Below are positions 50,101-58,378 of a stretch of DNA of 64,000 nt, piece after piece. This DNA is from Atopsyche davidsoni (lineage: Eukaryota; Arthropoda; Insecta; Trichoptera; Hydrobiosidae): positions 18,809,501 through 18,873,500 of the forward strand of contig JAILWY010000018.1 in the NCBI GenBank assembly GCA_022113835.1. Direction: 5' to 3'. The first letter of the stretch is position 1, and the number at the start of each line of letters is the position of its first letter. The translations under genes and the position numbers were made by a program. The notes under the pieces were generated by a model. The model saw only the letters and a program-made list of their open reading frames with translations, was not told the DNA's origin and searched no databases.

Positions 50101-53100
50101 AATTGATATTGGTGACAGGATTCGCTAACCTTCCACGTTGGTATTATCAAACTGAGGTTTTTGAAGACAACATTATCGAGCCTCCAATAAAAATTGACAT
50201 GTGGAAAAATTATTTAAGTATTTTATTTGTATAAGTACTCGCTGTCGAAAATATTGATTATAGATTATTTAAAATGTTTTTTTGTTTTTATTTTGTTGTT
50301 TTCAGTTCAACGTGCAGTCGCAGCCGTTGCCGCAGGAGGTGTACGGCGCGGCGGGGGGGGCCGCGGGGACGGCGGGGGGCTCCGGGGGCTCGGCCAGCTC
50401 GGGGGGCGCGTCCCCCGCCGGCTCGCCGCCTCGCCCCGCGCACGCCGGACACGCCGCGCACGCCGCGCACGCCGCGCACGTCGCGCACGCCCAGCGCCTC
50501 CGCGCCAAGGAGGAGGACCTCAGCCTGCACGGCCGCACCAGCGCTGACGGTGAGAACACCCCCCCCACCCCTGCTGTCCGGAGTGAGCTAACGCGGCACC
50601 CATCTCATGCTCAAAATTTCACGCGGTCTTTTGAGATGCCTACTGTTTCAACTATCTCGCGCACCTTCAATCGGCGGTCTGCCAATACGAGATCGTAGAT
50701 TTTTGTCACGTTATCCTCCATGGAAGCCATTTTCCGGGCACCTGGGCGAGGCTCATCAAAAACCGACGTGCGACTACGTTGAAATTCGTTAAAACAACGG
50801 AGAAATTGAAATTCGTTAAATTTTTGACGGAGAAGAGTCACCGTACACAGCATCCAAGCGCTCTTTTTCGATTTCCCTTCCAAAAACAAGAATCGAATAT
50901 TGCTCGACCGTTATTGCTCTTTTTCCATTTTTCTAAAATACGCGTACACGTCCGCTTCCACACGCGGTCAAAACAAAACTACGAGTCCGATTAGGCTGAA
51001 ATTTTGTCAGTAGCCGTCTACGAGAATGTACTACACGATAGTAAATCTCTCTTGCGATACTAGCACTATCGGGCGGTGAGGCTAAGTACTTATCGGACCG
51101 CCTTCGTATTGTATCGTGTGTAGCGAATATCGGTAGTTTTGCCGGTGTCGCCGCGACCGAGTACAACCAAAGGATTGACACCCGTCAGTAAATCTAGAAT
51201 ATAACACGGCATTATATATATATATATATATATAAAATTAAATATAACTTCGAATATCGCACGCGAATACAACAGCTGTTCGAGCGCGGCCATCTTTCAT
51301 TCGGGAATTGCCGCGATGGCCGCGCTCGAACAGCTGACCAGGCATCGCTCATAGCCCCTCACCGCAAGGGTTGCAAGCAGAAATAAATATCGACTTGCAG
51401 AAATAAAAAAAATATATATAAATTTAATCCGCGTACCAAATAAATATTTTCGCATTACATGCGTAAGCAATAAAATTTCATGTACGCTTTGAGCCATTAT
51501 TCAGTTCAATATCGTGTAATATTCTAAATTTAGTGACATTTGTAATCATTGACGGAATACGCCTGGCAACACTTTGGTTGTACTCGGTCGAAATATCGGT
51601 GAAATCTCTTAAAAACTACTGGTATATGGTTACACCATTGTTCAATTTGTTGATACGTGTGAGGGGCGCTTTAGGAAGGAAGGGAAAATTCGAGTTTTAA
51701 TGTTAAATATGTATTATCAATATCTCGTAGGGAAATAACATTTTGTTTAATATCGAGTATTTAGGGATGCAGCGGAAGGGAATGGCAATTTTTTTCGTCT
51801 TACTGAGGATTACCACTTAACGAGGGTCGAGTTATCGAGATTCTACTGTATATGAATTTCACGGTTATCAAGCATCCTACACCCGTAGCATACAACCGAA
51901 CTGTGTTCGGGCAATAACTTCAAATTGGTATCCAGTTTATTGCAACATGTGCAGGTTGCTTAAGCCCTGTGCTTTTTGATGACCATTTCCTCGAACATAT
52001 CCATATCGCGGGCAAGTCTCACCAATTCGGCCGCACTTCCGATCTCCAGCCACTGGCGCATATTCCGCATCCACGTGTACTTCATTTTTGCAATGCCCCT
52101 TTTTCTTTCTATTTTTCCTTGGACAATCAGCTGGAGGATGCTATATTTATTGTTACGAAAAAATTGTCCAAAATAGTAAACCTTCCGCCTCTTTGCCATT
52201 GTCTGGCACAGAATGCGCAAAGAAATGGACCTCTTGGCATTGATAAAGAAGCTGTTTTACCAAATGAAACAAATAGCCGACAAAAAATGGATGCTTTATA
52301 TGGGATTTTTAAATCAAATATTGTCCTTTAAAAGTAAATTTATATAAAGAGTAATAATACGTGATTAAATTATTTAAAATAATTATGACTCATAGAGTGA
52401 ATTCATTTCATATTTATTCATAAAACTATACGTTTATTGAAAATTGTACTTTTTTACTGGTGCAAGACACTAAATTGATTTTATGTTACAAGTATGCCAA
52501 TTACTGCTAAAATTTGATTTGATCGTATGAAGTAAATAAGAAAAGCCTACTAATTATTACAAATACTAAAGCATGGTATTGTAAGAAGTGACTCTGTACA
52601 TTAAAACAGAAATATTTTTTCCCAGTTTGTTATGTTTTTATTTTGTTTTCATATTTATTCAGCAAAAAAGAAATATGCATAATGAACAGACGCGCACAAT
52701 CACTATTGTATTTTTGTGGTTTATCTTTAATGGTAGATTGTCTCTACGGATCGGGAGACCAGAATGGTATACCTAATCACTGCATTATAATAGCAGAATA
52801 AACAATATTTTTTGCAAGTATTAAGTGCGTTCACATATAGTCATCCCTTCGCTCACGTCACACGAGCCACTGGAGAATGTCGTTAAGATGCAAGATGCAG
52901 AAAGATGGCAAGATAAATTCCATATAATAGATTATCGGGAATTGCACTCATGCGCGATGGTGACACGTGAAACGTGCTAGAAATGCCAAAGAAAGAAGAT
53001 CATCTTTTATACTACACGTGGTAAAATCAACGACACGGATCCATCTGCAACAATAATATGTAAATATTATAAATAGAATATAGGAAATTTAAAAAAACTA

Positions 53101-53957
53101 TTTAAAGCACACAAAATAAACTGTGCTGCGAATACACACGCAGCCACATAACTTGCAACCGATTTACAATTAGTCAACAGCGTTCCGTTATATTGGATGT
53201 TTTTTTTAATGGTTTAACCTAAGTAAAGAAGGCAAAAGATGATGCTATTGGCTTATTATCATTCGGTTGTCGGGTATGTGTTATCGTTTGTAAAGGTTTT
53301 ATCTCCACTCAGCAGAGATCTCGGGGAGCACATGCTGCTCCCGTAGCACCCTGCAGATGAAATAAGCAATCGTTCCCTTCAGCAGTTGCAGGGTTTTTTT
53401 CCACCGCTGTTGTACTACTTCCGGGTGCCGACAGTTGGTCTTTAATTTAATTATATATAATATCAATATCATTAATTCATGAAGGGGGTTTTCCAGGGAG
53501 TGCACTTTTCGCTGTTCCCCAGTTCCTTCTTTTTTATTCATCTATGGAAACAGCGTCTCCGTGTTGCGCTGAAAAGCATGAAAAATGGTGTTTCGTCGTG
53601 CTCTTCAGCTCTCGATAATCTTCAGCGCCGTTTTTGTCGTATCCGTGGGCTTCTCCTCAGGTCGGAGCTCTGGGACCTAGCTCACTCGAGCTCCTGCTCT
53701 TAGGTCATGGTTTTCTCGGAAAAGGAGACGAAGGGGTGGAAGTGGTGAAGTGACAGTGGGGTTTTTTGCAGCAGCGGGCGGCCCCGACGACGAGGATGAG
53801 GACGGAAGTTGCGGTGCAGCTGGAGGCTCGCGGGCACAGTACGTGTCGGCCAACTGCGTGGTGTTCACGCATTATTCCGGAGACGTGGCCAGCGTGGTGG
53901 ACGAGCACTTCACCCGCGCGCTGGCCTGCGACAAGGCGGGCACCACCGCGACAAAGG
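35008..53957 (+). CDS. vg: vestigial (wing selector cofactor), 5' and central coding exons, 3' end outside window
   Basis: Vestigial is a nuclear transcription cofactor that binds the TEAD protein Scalloped and directs wing development and, in flies, flight-muscle identity. Coding exons seen: 35008-35130, 50306-50549 and 53772-53957, with phases 0, 1 and 1 joining in frame for 184 complete residues plus one base of the next codon. Landmarks: N-terminal CPEVVYGAYYPYLYGR; the QYDR/FN junction (fly FYQYERFN); the KEEDL motif after a His/Ala tract; an acidic DDEDEDG stretch; and the TONDU Scalloped-binding motif beginning AQYVSANCVVFTHYSGD and ending VDEHFTRAL. The conserved C-terminal exon (PPSFWN in flies) was not found before 64000, so the gene continues to the right. 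Introns of 15.2, 3.2 and more than 10 kb fit a heavily regulated developmental gene. Confidence 0.93.
35668..35705. repeat. Foldback repeat, left arm fragment
   Basis: CCCTCTACACGCGTCACAAT followed by TCGCAACTGAC matches the outer part of the foldback family arm. Confidence 0.5.
35780..36250 (-). pseudogene. Jockey-type LINE reverse transcriptase remnant
   Basis: A degenerate minus-strand translation across frame breaks includes SLISPMIRPILTYACPI, PLQVIQNKILRWALNAPWFI, and a downstream segment with QFYRDTNTKTTQEVI. These correspond to the region after the RT domain of Jockey-like elements (R-P-x-L-T-Y-A-C-P-x-W, then L-Q-x-x-Q-N-K-x-L-R, then N-A-P-W-F). A stop replaces the Trp after ACPI and the N-terminal RT domain is missing. 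It lies in vestigial intron 2, opposite strand. Confidence 0.75.
36846..37025. repeat. Foldback repeat arms
   Basis: The right arm GTAGGACGCTATTCAATAAT continues to GTGTTGCGACGTGTGTAGTG (36880-36910). A second left arm follows at once (ACCCTCTACACACGTTACGA, then CATAACTGACAACCAAACG). Confidence 0.55.
38330..38680. promoter_or_regulatory. GC-rich island with PBX/MEIS composite site
   Basis: This island in intron 2 contains TGATTGACAG at 38467-38476, an exact PBX/MEIS (Exd-Hth) composite site. It also has GAAACAATGG (SOX-type) near 38365 and ATTAATTACG near 38586. Its composition differs sharply from the flanking AT-rich DNA. Known biology: Extradenticle and Homothorax act in insect appendage patterning. 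That this is an enhancer is inference. Confidence 0.4.
38812..38930. repeat. Foldback repeat, degenerate
   Basis: AAGCTGGATACACATGCAGT is followed by GACACAAATTACG and later GAGGACGCTACTGGCTCAGT, the order expected for a left arm and the start of a right arm. Confidence 0.45.
40109..40202 (+). repeat. Two-copy tandem duplication, 47-bp period
   Basis: The unit starting TAATGTTACATCTTAAACCC (40109) recurs as TAATGTTACATCTGAAATCC (40156). Both continue CTAGTATTTAAATGTC. Confidence 0.7.
41461..41990 (+). repeat. GC-rich tandem array, three diverged units
   Basis: Units start at 41461 and 41657 (both GAGGATTCATTACGTCT) and 41826 (AGACTCATTACGCCT). Shared downstream blocks include TAGCTCATGCGGTGAG, GTGAGC(A/G)CTGGCGCA, CGAGCCCAGAGTGCC, AGGCACTTC and GGCATG. 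Periods are about 196 and 169 bp, with the last unit about 150-165 bp. Minus-strand open frames through the array are a by-product of the repeat. Confidence 0.75.
42220..42386 (-). CDS. Candidate terminal exon of unknown gene (opposite strand to vestigial)
   Basis: A locally GC-rich minus-strand frame follows the acceptor-like TTATATTGCAG and runs 55 codons to a stop: VTREYGPLSKSTATFETHYC, then a basic patch (LLGRYARRE) and a Pro-rich end (PATPPPIRPQKCTP). I do not recognise it. It could be the last exon of an unrelated gene, a captured transposon exon, or chance; no partner exon was found. Confidence 0.2.
42722..42787. repeat. Foldback repeat, right arm
   Basis: GGCAAGCTAACCGTTTAGTT followed by GCCGGTTATACTGCAGCGTG and TGTAGACACC matches the right arm. 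Confidence 0.55.
44020..44435. mobile_element. Composite foldback element with hammerhead-like arms
   Basis: The left arm (about 44020-44124) and right arm (about 44331-44435) are inverted copies over about 105 bp, starting ATGATAAAAGTACCTTTGTA on each strand. Each contains CTGATGATGACCCAGTG... and TGGGTCGAAACTAGTAATGC. The 200-bp centre is SINE-related (44150-44320; CTCAGAAAAATATCATCGTA then GTGTGGGATTT, with the tRNA-like part deleted). A single arm also occurs at 33976-34090. I see no clear target duplication and no protein. Confidence 0.7.
44338..44381 (+). ncRNA. Hammerhead-ribozyme-like motif
   Basis: GCAT, CTGATGA, T, stem II GACCCA-GTGTAT-TGGGTC, GAAA, the palindromic stem III ACTAGT closed by the A of GAAA, cleavage triplet GTA, then ATGC pairing with the opening GCAT. 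This is the order of a type I hammerhead with a short palindromic stem III, as described in Penelope-like elements and retrozymes. The extra T after CTGATGA departs from the consensus and could abolish activity. Inverse copies lie at 44074-44117 and 34033-34076. Confidence 0.45.
44640..45010. promoter_or_regulatory. GC-rich island in vestigial intron 2
   Basis: Moderately GC-rich block with CGAGCGGCCGGAGAAAAATT and GAATG/CATTCC-type (TEAD-like) half sites around 44830-44870. Composition contrasts with the flanks. Candidate cis-regulatory sequence. Confidence 0.25.
47110..47508. promoter_or_regulatory. GC-rich island next to tandem array
   Basis: A strongly GC-rich, CpG-rich block ending in an (AG)n run at 47467-47480. 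Overlapping open frames on both strands lack motifs. It ends where the 163-bp tandem array begins. Confidence 0.3.
47509..48291. repeat. Tandem array of 163-bp units carrying a Penelope-like motif
   Basis: Units start at 47509, 47797, 47960 and 48123. Each begins with a form of CGATCGCAGTGCGCGGCGGT, continues TGGATGAAAACGATACACGG, GTGAATATATTCCAATGGTG, and ends TTTTATTGGTGACCGGTTTCGCCAAC. The spacing 47797-47960-48123 is exactly 163 bp. The first unit is about 288 bp because it contains extra sequence (about 47660-47760) related to 34484-34621. The end motif is the reverse complement of the GGCGAAACCGGTCACC core. Confidence 0.8.
48393..48490. repeat. Foldback repeat copy
   Basis: AAGCTTGCTAGTCACGCTGC continues AACACAACTGACAACCGAGA; a partial right arm TTCGGTTGCCGGTTGG follows at about 48470. 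Confidence 0.55.
48750..49040. promoter_or_regulatory. GC-rich island in vestigial intron 2
   Basis: Includes CCAAAATGGCGGCCAC (YY1/Pho-like core AAAATGGCGGC) near 48796, TTAAACAATGG (SOX-type) near 48869, and CTCCTAATTGAAAA (homeodomain core) near 48890. The 79-codon plus frame has no family resemblance. Candidate enhancer or Polycomb-type element; inference only. Confidence 0.35.
49412..49642 (-). pseudogene. Helitron-like N-terminal repeat fragment
   Basis: From ATG at 49642 the frame reads MAPKRAVIGRNTADAKRKRA and then about three imperfect repeats of the pattern A-x-T-x-x-x-H-E-x-R-L-E-x-x-R-x-R. Such Arg/Glu-rich repeats (R-A-A-E-T-x-x-Q-x-E-A-R-L) head many arthropod Helitron helicase-like proteins. 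The repeats stop after about 77 residues and no Rep or helicase motif follows, so it is a fragment. The same pattern could belong to another low-complexity protein. Confidence 0.45.
50105..50260 (-). repeat. Penelope-like terminal motif next to a vestigial exon
   Basis: The plus strand reads ATTGGTGACAGGATTCGCTA then CCACGTTGGTATTATCAAAC, the inverse of the family core. A tail with GTGGAAAAATTATTTAAGTA and AAGTACTCGCTGTCGAAAAT ends about 45 bp before the exon at 50306. Confidence 0.55.
50306..50549 (+). CDS. vg: vestigial, second coding exon
   Basis: Acceptor TTGTTGTTTTCAG ends at 50305; donor GCTGACG precedes GTGAGA (50550). In phase 0 it reads FNVQSQPLPQEVYG, a Gly/Ala/Ser-rich linker, a tract of four HAA-type triplets (HAGHAAHAAHAAHVAHAQ), and RLRAKEEDLSLHGRTSAD. 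FN following YDR and the KEEDL motif match the fly protein, which also has a His-rich tract just before KEEDL. The His/Ala tract is encoded by a GCCGCGCAC repeat and may vary in length between alleles. Confidence 0.88.
50570..50800 (-). pseudogene. mariner transposase remnant
   Basis: The minus strand reads FNEFQRSRTSVFDEPRPG, then VTKIYDLVLADRRLKVREIV and ETVGISKDRV. After a short deletion and frame change comes LSMRWVPR, a stop, then LTPDS. This is the order of the mariner helix-turn-helix region (RTSVFDEPRPGRP, DRRLKVREIAE-VGIS, then W-V-P-R-L-L-T-P). The catalytic domain is absent. The remnant ends about 20 bp from the vestigial exon donor at 50550. Confidence 0.8.
51154..51590. repeat. 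Inverted-repeat element with inner hairpin
   Basis: CGACCGAGTACAACCAAAG (51154-51172) and its exact inverse (51572-51590) form 19-bp inverted repeats. Inside are a (TA)n microsatellite at about 51213-51233 and a 22-bp perfect hairpin, CAGCTGTTCGAGCGCGGCCATC-type, at 51273-51294 and 51315-51336. No protein. It may be a small non-autonomous DNA transposon. Confidence 0.5.
51868..51964. repeat. Foldback repeat, both arms, short
   Basis: CATCCTACACCCGTAGCATA with ACAACCGAACTGTG, then TTGGTATCCAGTTTATTGCA and ACATGTGCAGGTTGC. Short and degenerate. Confidence 0.45.
51965..52225 (-). pseudogene. LINE reverse transcriptase C-terminal fragment
   Basis: An 86-codon minus frame: FFRNNKYSILQLIVQGKIER, KRGIAKMKYTWMRNMRQW and SAAELVRLARDMDMFEEMV. 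It matches the R-N-x-R-Y-x-L-L-Q-L-I-x-x-G-K, K-R-x-x-G-R-x-x-x-S-W-L-x-N-L-R-x-W, S-A-x-E-L-x-R-x-A tail of RTE-like insect LINEs. The upstream RT domain is absent. The same end occurs at 34100-34290. Confidence 0.75.
53125..53292. repeat. Foldback repeat, both arms
   Basis: The left arm GCGAATACACACGCAGCCAC continues ATAACTTGCAACCGATTTAC. The right arm GATGCTATTGGCTTATTATC continues ATTCGGTTGTCGGGTATGTG. Confidence 0.65.
53772..53957 (+). CDS. vg: vestigial, third coding exon with TONDU motif
   Basis: Acceptor TTTTTTGCAG ends at 53771; donor ACAAAGG precedes GTAAGT (53958). After AAGGPDDEDEDGSCGAAGG comes AQYVSANCVVFTHYSGDVAS, then VVDEHFTRALACDK. This is the Scalloped/TEAD-binding TONDU motif; the fly counterpart has the same V-V-F-T-x-Y-S-G-D and V-D-E-H-F-x-R-A-L residues. 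The acceptor is a tandem GCAG-CAG, so use of the second AG (exon from 53775) would drop one Ala. The exon ends in phase 1 and the next exon is not in the window. Confidence 0.95.
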
Positions 53958-54049
53958 GTAAGTCTGCTTTCGTCATCCAAGGATATGTACTGAATTGGCC
54001 TAATCATATCAAGACAAGCATGGTATCGAGTTTTTGATGACAAGACAAT

Positions 54050-54206
54050 GCTTAAGACCTCTACACACGCAGTTACAAATCGCGCTACCAACTTGCAGCT
54101 AGCCAATTTTAGACAAAACCATAAAAAAAATCACCCAAAATAAAGGAAAGCTTGCTGCAAGTTGGTGTCGTAATTTGTTGCTACGTGTGTTTTATTACGA
54201 GGGCTT
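54050..54206. repeat. Foldback repeat, both arms, near the TONDU exon
   Basis: The left arm ACCTCTACACACGCAGTTAC continues through ACCAACTTGCAGCTAGCCAA. The right arm AGCTTGCTGCAAGTTGGTGT continues CGTAATTTGTTGCTACGTGT. It lies about 95 bp downstream of the vestigial donor at 53958. Confidence 0.65.
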
Positions 54207-55139
54207 TATTGGCGTGACTCGCAAAACTTACATCCAACATTTAATTCTTTCTAGTAAATTCTTTTTTCCACTTTCACTAGTACATAATATTTGTTGATAG
54301 TGATGCACGTGAACTCCAAATCCTGATTTTCAATTATATCAACATCAAAAAAAACCTTTGCTGTAGTTTTCATAAGAAAAATTTGTTACTCTCTTATTTT
54401 CGATTACTTTAGATTTTTTTAGTTGTGTGAGATTTTTAGATAAAATAAAAATTGTCTTAAATTTAAATAATAATATATACTGAATAAAATTATCAATGCT
54501 ACTCGGATGTTCCTGTATAAAAAATCAGTCATTTACACATGTATAGTTGTATAATGATTATCATAGGAAACATACTAATTAACACACTTTATTATTCACT
54601 ATTACGAATATATATCTTTTGATAAAATAATATCATGTTACATATTATTTTTTTTGTATTTTATTTTCTAAAAAATTACCATCTATAAGCTTAAATCTTC
54701 TGTAAGATAATCTAAATTAAAAATCTGAAAAGAATATAGACGTATCGATTACCTGAAATCAAATACAGGTAATGATACATTAGTCGATTAAAATAGCTTA
54801 GCGCGTTTTTTATTGTATCTTAAAGTTATTAAATTTTTTGAAAGAATGTTGATCTGTTACGTATCAAACATAATTAGTATAATGTCAATATAATCATCAC
54901 CTTAATACTTTCACACGTATAAACAAATAAAATAAATAAATGTGCAATTTAAGAAAAACTGACTTTCACCAACAGCTCATGCATGGCATTTTTTTTTCAT
55001 TAGTATTTAACCCAACTTTTTTAATAATTTCAAACATGATAAAATGAAATAATAAAATATTAGAGGTAACTTAAATTAGTAAAATAAGTCTTTTTAATCA
55101 TCTGCAATTATAAAAATTTATTCTTGAAACTCGCGAAAA

Positions 55140-55400
55140 TTTACTTTAAGGCTTACAAGTACAGGGGGGGAGGGGGGTTAATCGAAACGCAAAACTTTTC
55201 TTCCAACCCTTTCGCGAGGAAAATAAATTATCGAGAGGGACAATTAAGGGAGCCGTGCCCGCCTGCTAACTGGCCCAAAACTAATTTCATTAAACGTGTG
55301 GCAGACGGGGTGGGGGTTTAATTACGTCTTGAAGGAGCCTCCCCCGCAGCCCTTGAGTTACTTACTCTTCCGCTTCCGGCTCCTGCTACTGCATTAACGA
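55140..55400. promoter_or_regulatory. GC-rich island in vestigial intron 4
   Basis: A G-run of (G)8-A-(G)6 near 55165, TTAATCGAAAC and TTTAATTACG homeodomain-type cores, and a GC-rich centre. Candidate enhancer by composition and position. Confidence 0.3.
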
Positions 55401-55706
55401 ATTTTGTTAATTTAACCCGGGTTATTAAATTAGCTAAGACGCTGCAAAGTGTCAGGTATTCATGCGTTAATCTTGCACAATGATCCTGGGACTACAAATT
55501 TGTACGTACTTCTACACGCACACTCATACATTTTATTAAATATGCATAAATATATCAGTGTGTGCGGTCCATACAAGCAATAATTACTTTTAAATATTTT
55601 GAACCTGTTAAACACGACAATGACATCTAAATGTGTAATTAAATATTCTTGATTTTTTTTATTTGAAGACGTATTCGCTGTAATAATTTTAAAAATGAGT
55701 GTATAA

Positions 55707-56040
55707 GAGTTATATTCAAATCATTCAAAAGCGATAGTGTGTTGGCAGCTTTTTCGTCAAAGGATTTCACTGATGATACGAAGAAAACGGCTCGGTTGGT
55801 TTTTCAAGCTTATCGACCATTGCGCTGCAAGCTGAATTTTTCAAGGAGTTTATAACCAAACTATTCAATAAGAGTAATATTTAAAGCATTCAAAGTGTGT
55901 TGGCAGCTTTTTCGTGAAAGGATTTCACTGATGATACGAAGAAAACTGAAAACCGAATTGCTCGTCATAGATATCAAATTGGGTACTGTACGGTTGATTT
56001 TCAAGCTTATCAACCATCGCGCCGCGAGCTGAATTATTAT
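55707..56040 (+). repeat. Direct duplication, about 160-bp period
   Basis: The block GTGTGTTGGCAGCTTTTTCG followed by AAAGGATTTCACTGATGATA and CGAAGAAAAC occurs at about 55737 and 55895. TTTTCAAGCTTATC(G/A)ACCAT occurs at 55801 and 55997. The second copy carries an extra 35-40 bp. Confidence 0.75.
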
Positions 56041-57329
56041 ATAGAAATCTTGCCAACGTCGAGATGAGTCGAGTCTCAGGATTGGTCGAGTTCATTAGAT
56101 CAAAGCCACGCCATGGTGGACCCATGGTGGGCGGCCGCCTGCGCAGTATCCGAGCCCACGCCCATGCATTCTCCACTCTCCTATTAAATCCAATAACCCC
56201 TTTGTTCTACATCCAGTAACTTATTCTATACCTTGATAATACGTACCAATTTAGCGTTTCAATTGATTCCACCTATGAGATTAATTCCCTTAATTACTAA
56301 TGAATTTATTCACTATAAAATTCTTCCCGAGAACTAAGTAATTTTGTACAAAATATTGAAATTTTAAATTCATGCAAGGAATCACATATGTTTAATAAAT
56401 ATTAATACAGTTCAGGATCATCACAATAAAATGCTTAACCTTATAAGTTAAGATATAAAAATGTATTAAAGCAGTATAAAAAATAATGAATAACCATAAA
56501 TTTATGTTGAATTTATAAGATGTATTGTTTAAACTAGGTTTTTATATATATTACGTTTATCGGTTGTGACACTTAAAACTCATTGCTAACTTAATTCCCT
56601 ATTGATATTGAATAACATTAAGATATTTTTTAGGTCTATACTTTAACGCTCGGTTTTAATATTTTAAGCGAAACCAAATTTTAAATTGATGATATCAATT
56701 ACATTTTGCAGTTTTCTGATGATGAAAATTAATTAATAAACGGAATTTATGCTTATGATTTTGAATGTTTGTTATGCAACTGAATAAACTGATAGTCAAA
56801 TAGCTTGATTAAATATAAATAGTGGTTATCGAATTAGAGTCCGTTGCTAATACGAACTGCAATCCAAATACATCATTCACATGACTGCATTTGACTGGCA
56901 TATTTAGTCTGTGCGGTATATTTTAGGAATGTATTTATAATAAAGTACTTCAACCAGGTTGGCTGTACTTTATTAATATCTATTATAAACTGATGTTGGA
57001 AATGCACAAATTTTGTGTATTACCTGAATTCATTTTCACTTCCCTGCGTGCATATTATTAAGCTTAATGTTAATTAATTTGTATATAAGATTATTGTTAT
57101 TGCTTTGTATATAAGATTAATAATTTTAAAATAATATCGAGAATACATTTAAAACATATTTAATAGATTATTAAAATTTGCACTTTATTATTAGTTGTGT
57201 GATATATTTTTTGAAAATCAATGTAATATTTTTTATTAAAAAATGACCAACATCATTTTGGATAAATTTTTATGAGTTAATAAGCGATAAGTTTTTAACC
57301 GACTTTTAATCTTACTGTGTTATATAAGC

Positions 57330-57912
57330 CGGTTTAATCGCAGTGATACAATTTGCAATCAGCCAATAGCGTCCTTTTTATTTAGCTATTTTATTATATG
57401 GTTCATCATCTAGTCAGTGCCTCTTCTCAGAGGAGGTTGACAATTACTTCGCCGAGCATATACTTATGATCAGCCAGTGTTTATGGTTTTCTATGGAGAA
57501 AATAGTTGAGTGGTTCCCCGGGTGCTTCTACACCCCAGTTTTATATTGGAAGGAAAAATCTGCGTATTGCTGCTGCCCAATAGTATTATTTTATAATCCT
57601 TTCCTTACAAAGCACTGACGTTTAGATCTGATACTCCTTCTACAGCAAGCTCAAAAAAAATAGCAGGAGCCCCCCTACCTCGACGAGATACTTCCAGAGC
57701 AAATCCCTCCATAATTATTCCAAGTCCACTACTCTATTACCGAGCCTTTACACACGTCAGCGTACAGAATGGCAGCCATGCACAAGCAACAGCATGGAGA
57801 GAGAGGGAAGGTTATGGATATGGTTAAGACTGAGTAAATAACGCAAAAGGGGACGCTATTGCCTAGTTACAATTCGGTTGTCAGTTGCATCGCAGTGTAT
57901 ACATATGAAGGG
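57330..57912. repeat. Foldback repeat interrupted by a LINE/SINE-like insertion
   Basis: The left arm at 57338-57380 (AATCGCAGTGATACAATTTG then CCAATAGCGTCC) and right arm at 57845-57905 (GGGGACGCTATTGCCTAGTT then GGTTGTCAGTTGCATCGCAG) are separated by about 460 bp instead of the usual 20-60, because a LINE/SINE-like copy sits inside. Confidence 0.65.
57405..57760 (-). mobile_element. LINE/SINE-like element, about 350 bp
   Basis: Inverse of the 24120-24450 copy: AGTGCCTCTTCTCAGAGGAG, TTATGGTTTTCTATGGAGAA, CCGGGTGCTTCTACACCCCA, TATTGCTGCTGCCCAATAGT, TTTAGATCTGATACTCCTTC and TTCCAAGTCCACTACTC occur in order. Confidence 0.6.
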
Positions 57913-58205
57913 TTATATTATCTTTTGACCTTTCTAAAATCAGTTTATGAGTATTTTTGTTTTCTAAATGAAAATATCGCTCGTATAAAGTATCTCACAG
58001 TACCCGAAGCGTGAGATTTAAACACGCACGGATTTTCGCACATGAATGCCTGTTCCGAGTGCCGCGCGGCCGCCGAGATAATTCAAGTCAATGTCCATGA
58101 CGTGTCATTATTTACAATAATATTTTCATTCATTCCGAGTGTCTCAGCCACCGGACAAACGGAGCCGAGCACTCGCCTGCGGAGGGTATTCCGAGCGCCT
58201 AAAGT

Positions 58206-58282
58206 AGCCCTTACACGCTGCGACACAACTGACGATTGCGTCGCAGCCGACTTGCGACTGGAAACCAAAAGCGTCTATTTTG
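58206..58282. repeat. Foldback repeat, left arm
   Basis: CCCTTACACGCTGCGACACA continues ACTGACGATTGCGTCGCAGC and AAAAGCGTCTATTTTGGG. The SINE palindrome lies between this arm and the next copy at 58598. Confidence 0.6.
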
Positions 58283-58378
58283 GGAGTCTGATTGATTAAA
58301 CAATACAAATAATATTATTAATTTTAGATTAATGTCAATCTGAATGCGTTTTTATTTACCCATGCAGGTATTAGTATG

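Larger units (their letters stand above)
35131..50305 (+). other. vestigial intron 2 (15.2 kb)
   Basis: If the untranslated first exon is real, this is intron 2. It holds a Jockey-type LINE remnant (35780-36250), foldback repeats, a GC-rich tandem array (41461-41990), the composite foldback element (44020-44435), a second tandem array (47509-48290), a Helitron-like fragment (49412-49642), and several GC-rich islands (38330-38680, 44640-45010, 45400-45850, 46500-46790, 47110-47510, 48750-49040). 36970-38300 and 42800-43250 are AT-rich with nothing recognised. 35210-35510 is a GC-richer block of unknown type. Confidence 0.6.
50550..53771 (+). other. vestigial intron 3 (3.2 kb)
   Basis: Besides the mariner remnant, inverted-repeat element, LINE fragment and foldback repeats listed separately, 52230-53120 is AT-rich with nothing recognised, and 53290-53740 is a moderately GC-rich block, probably mobile-element derived, without identifiable motifs. 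Confidence 0.5.
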
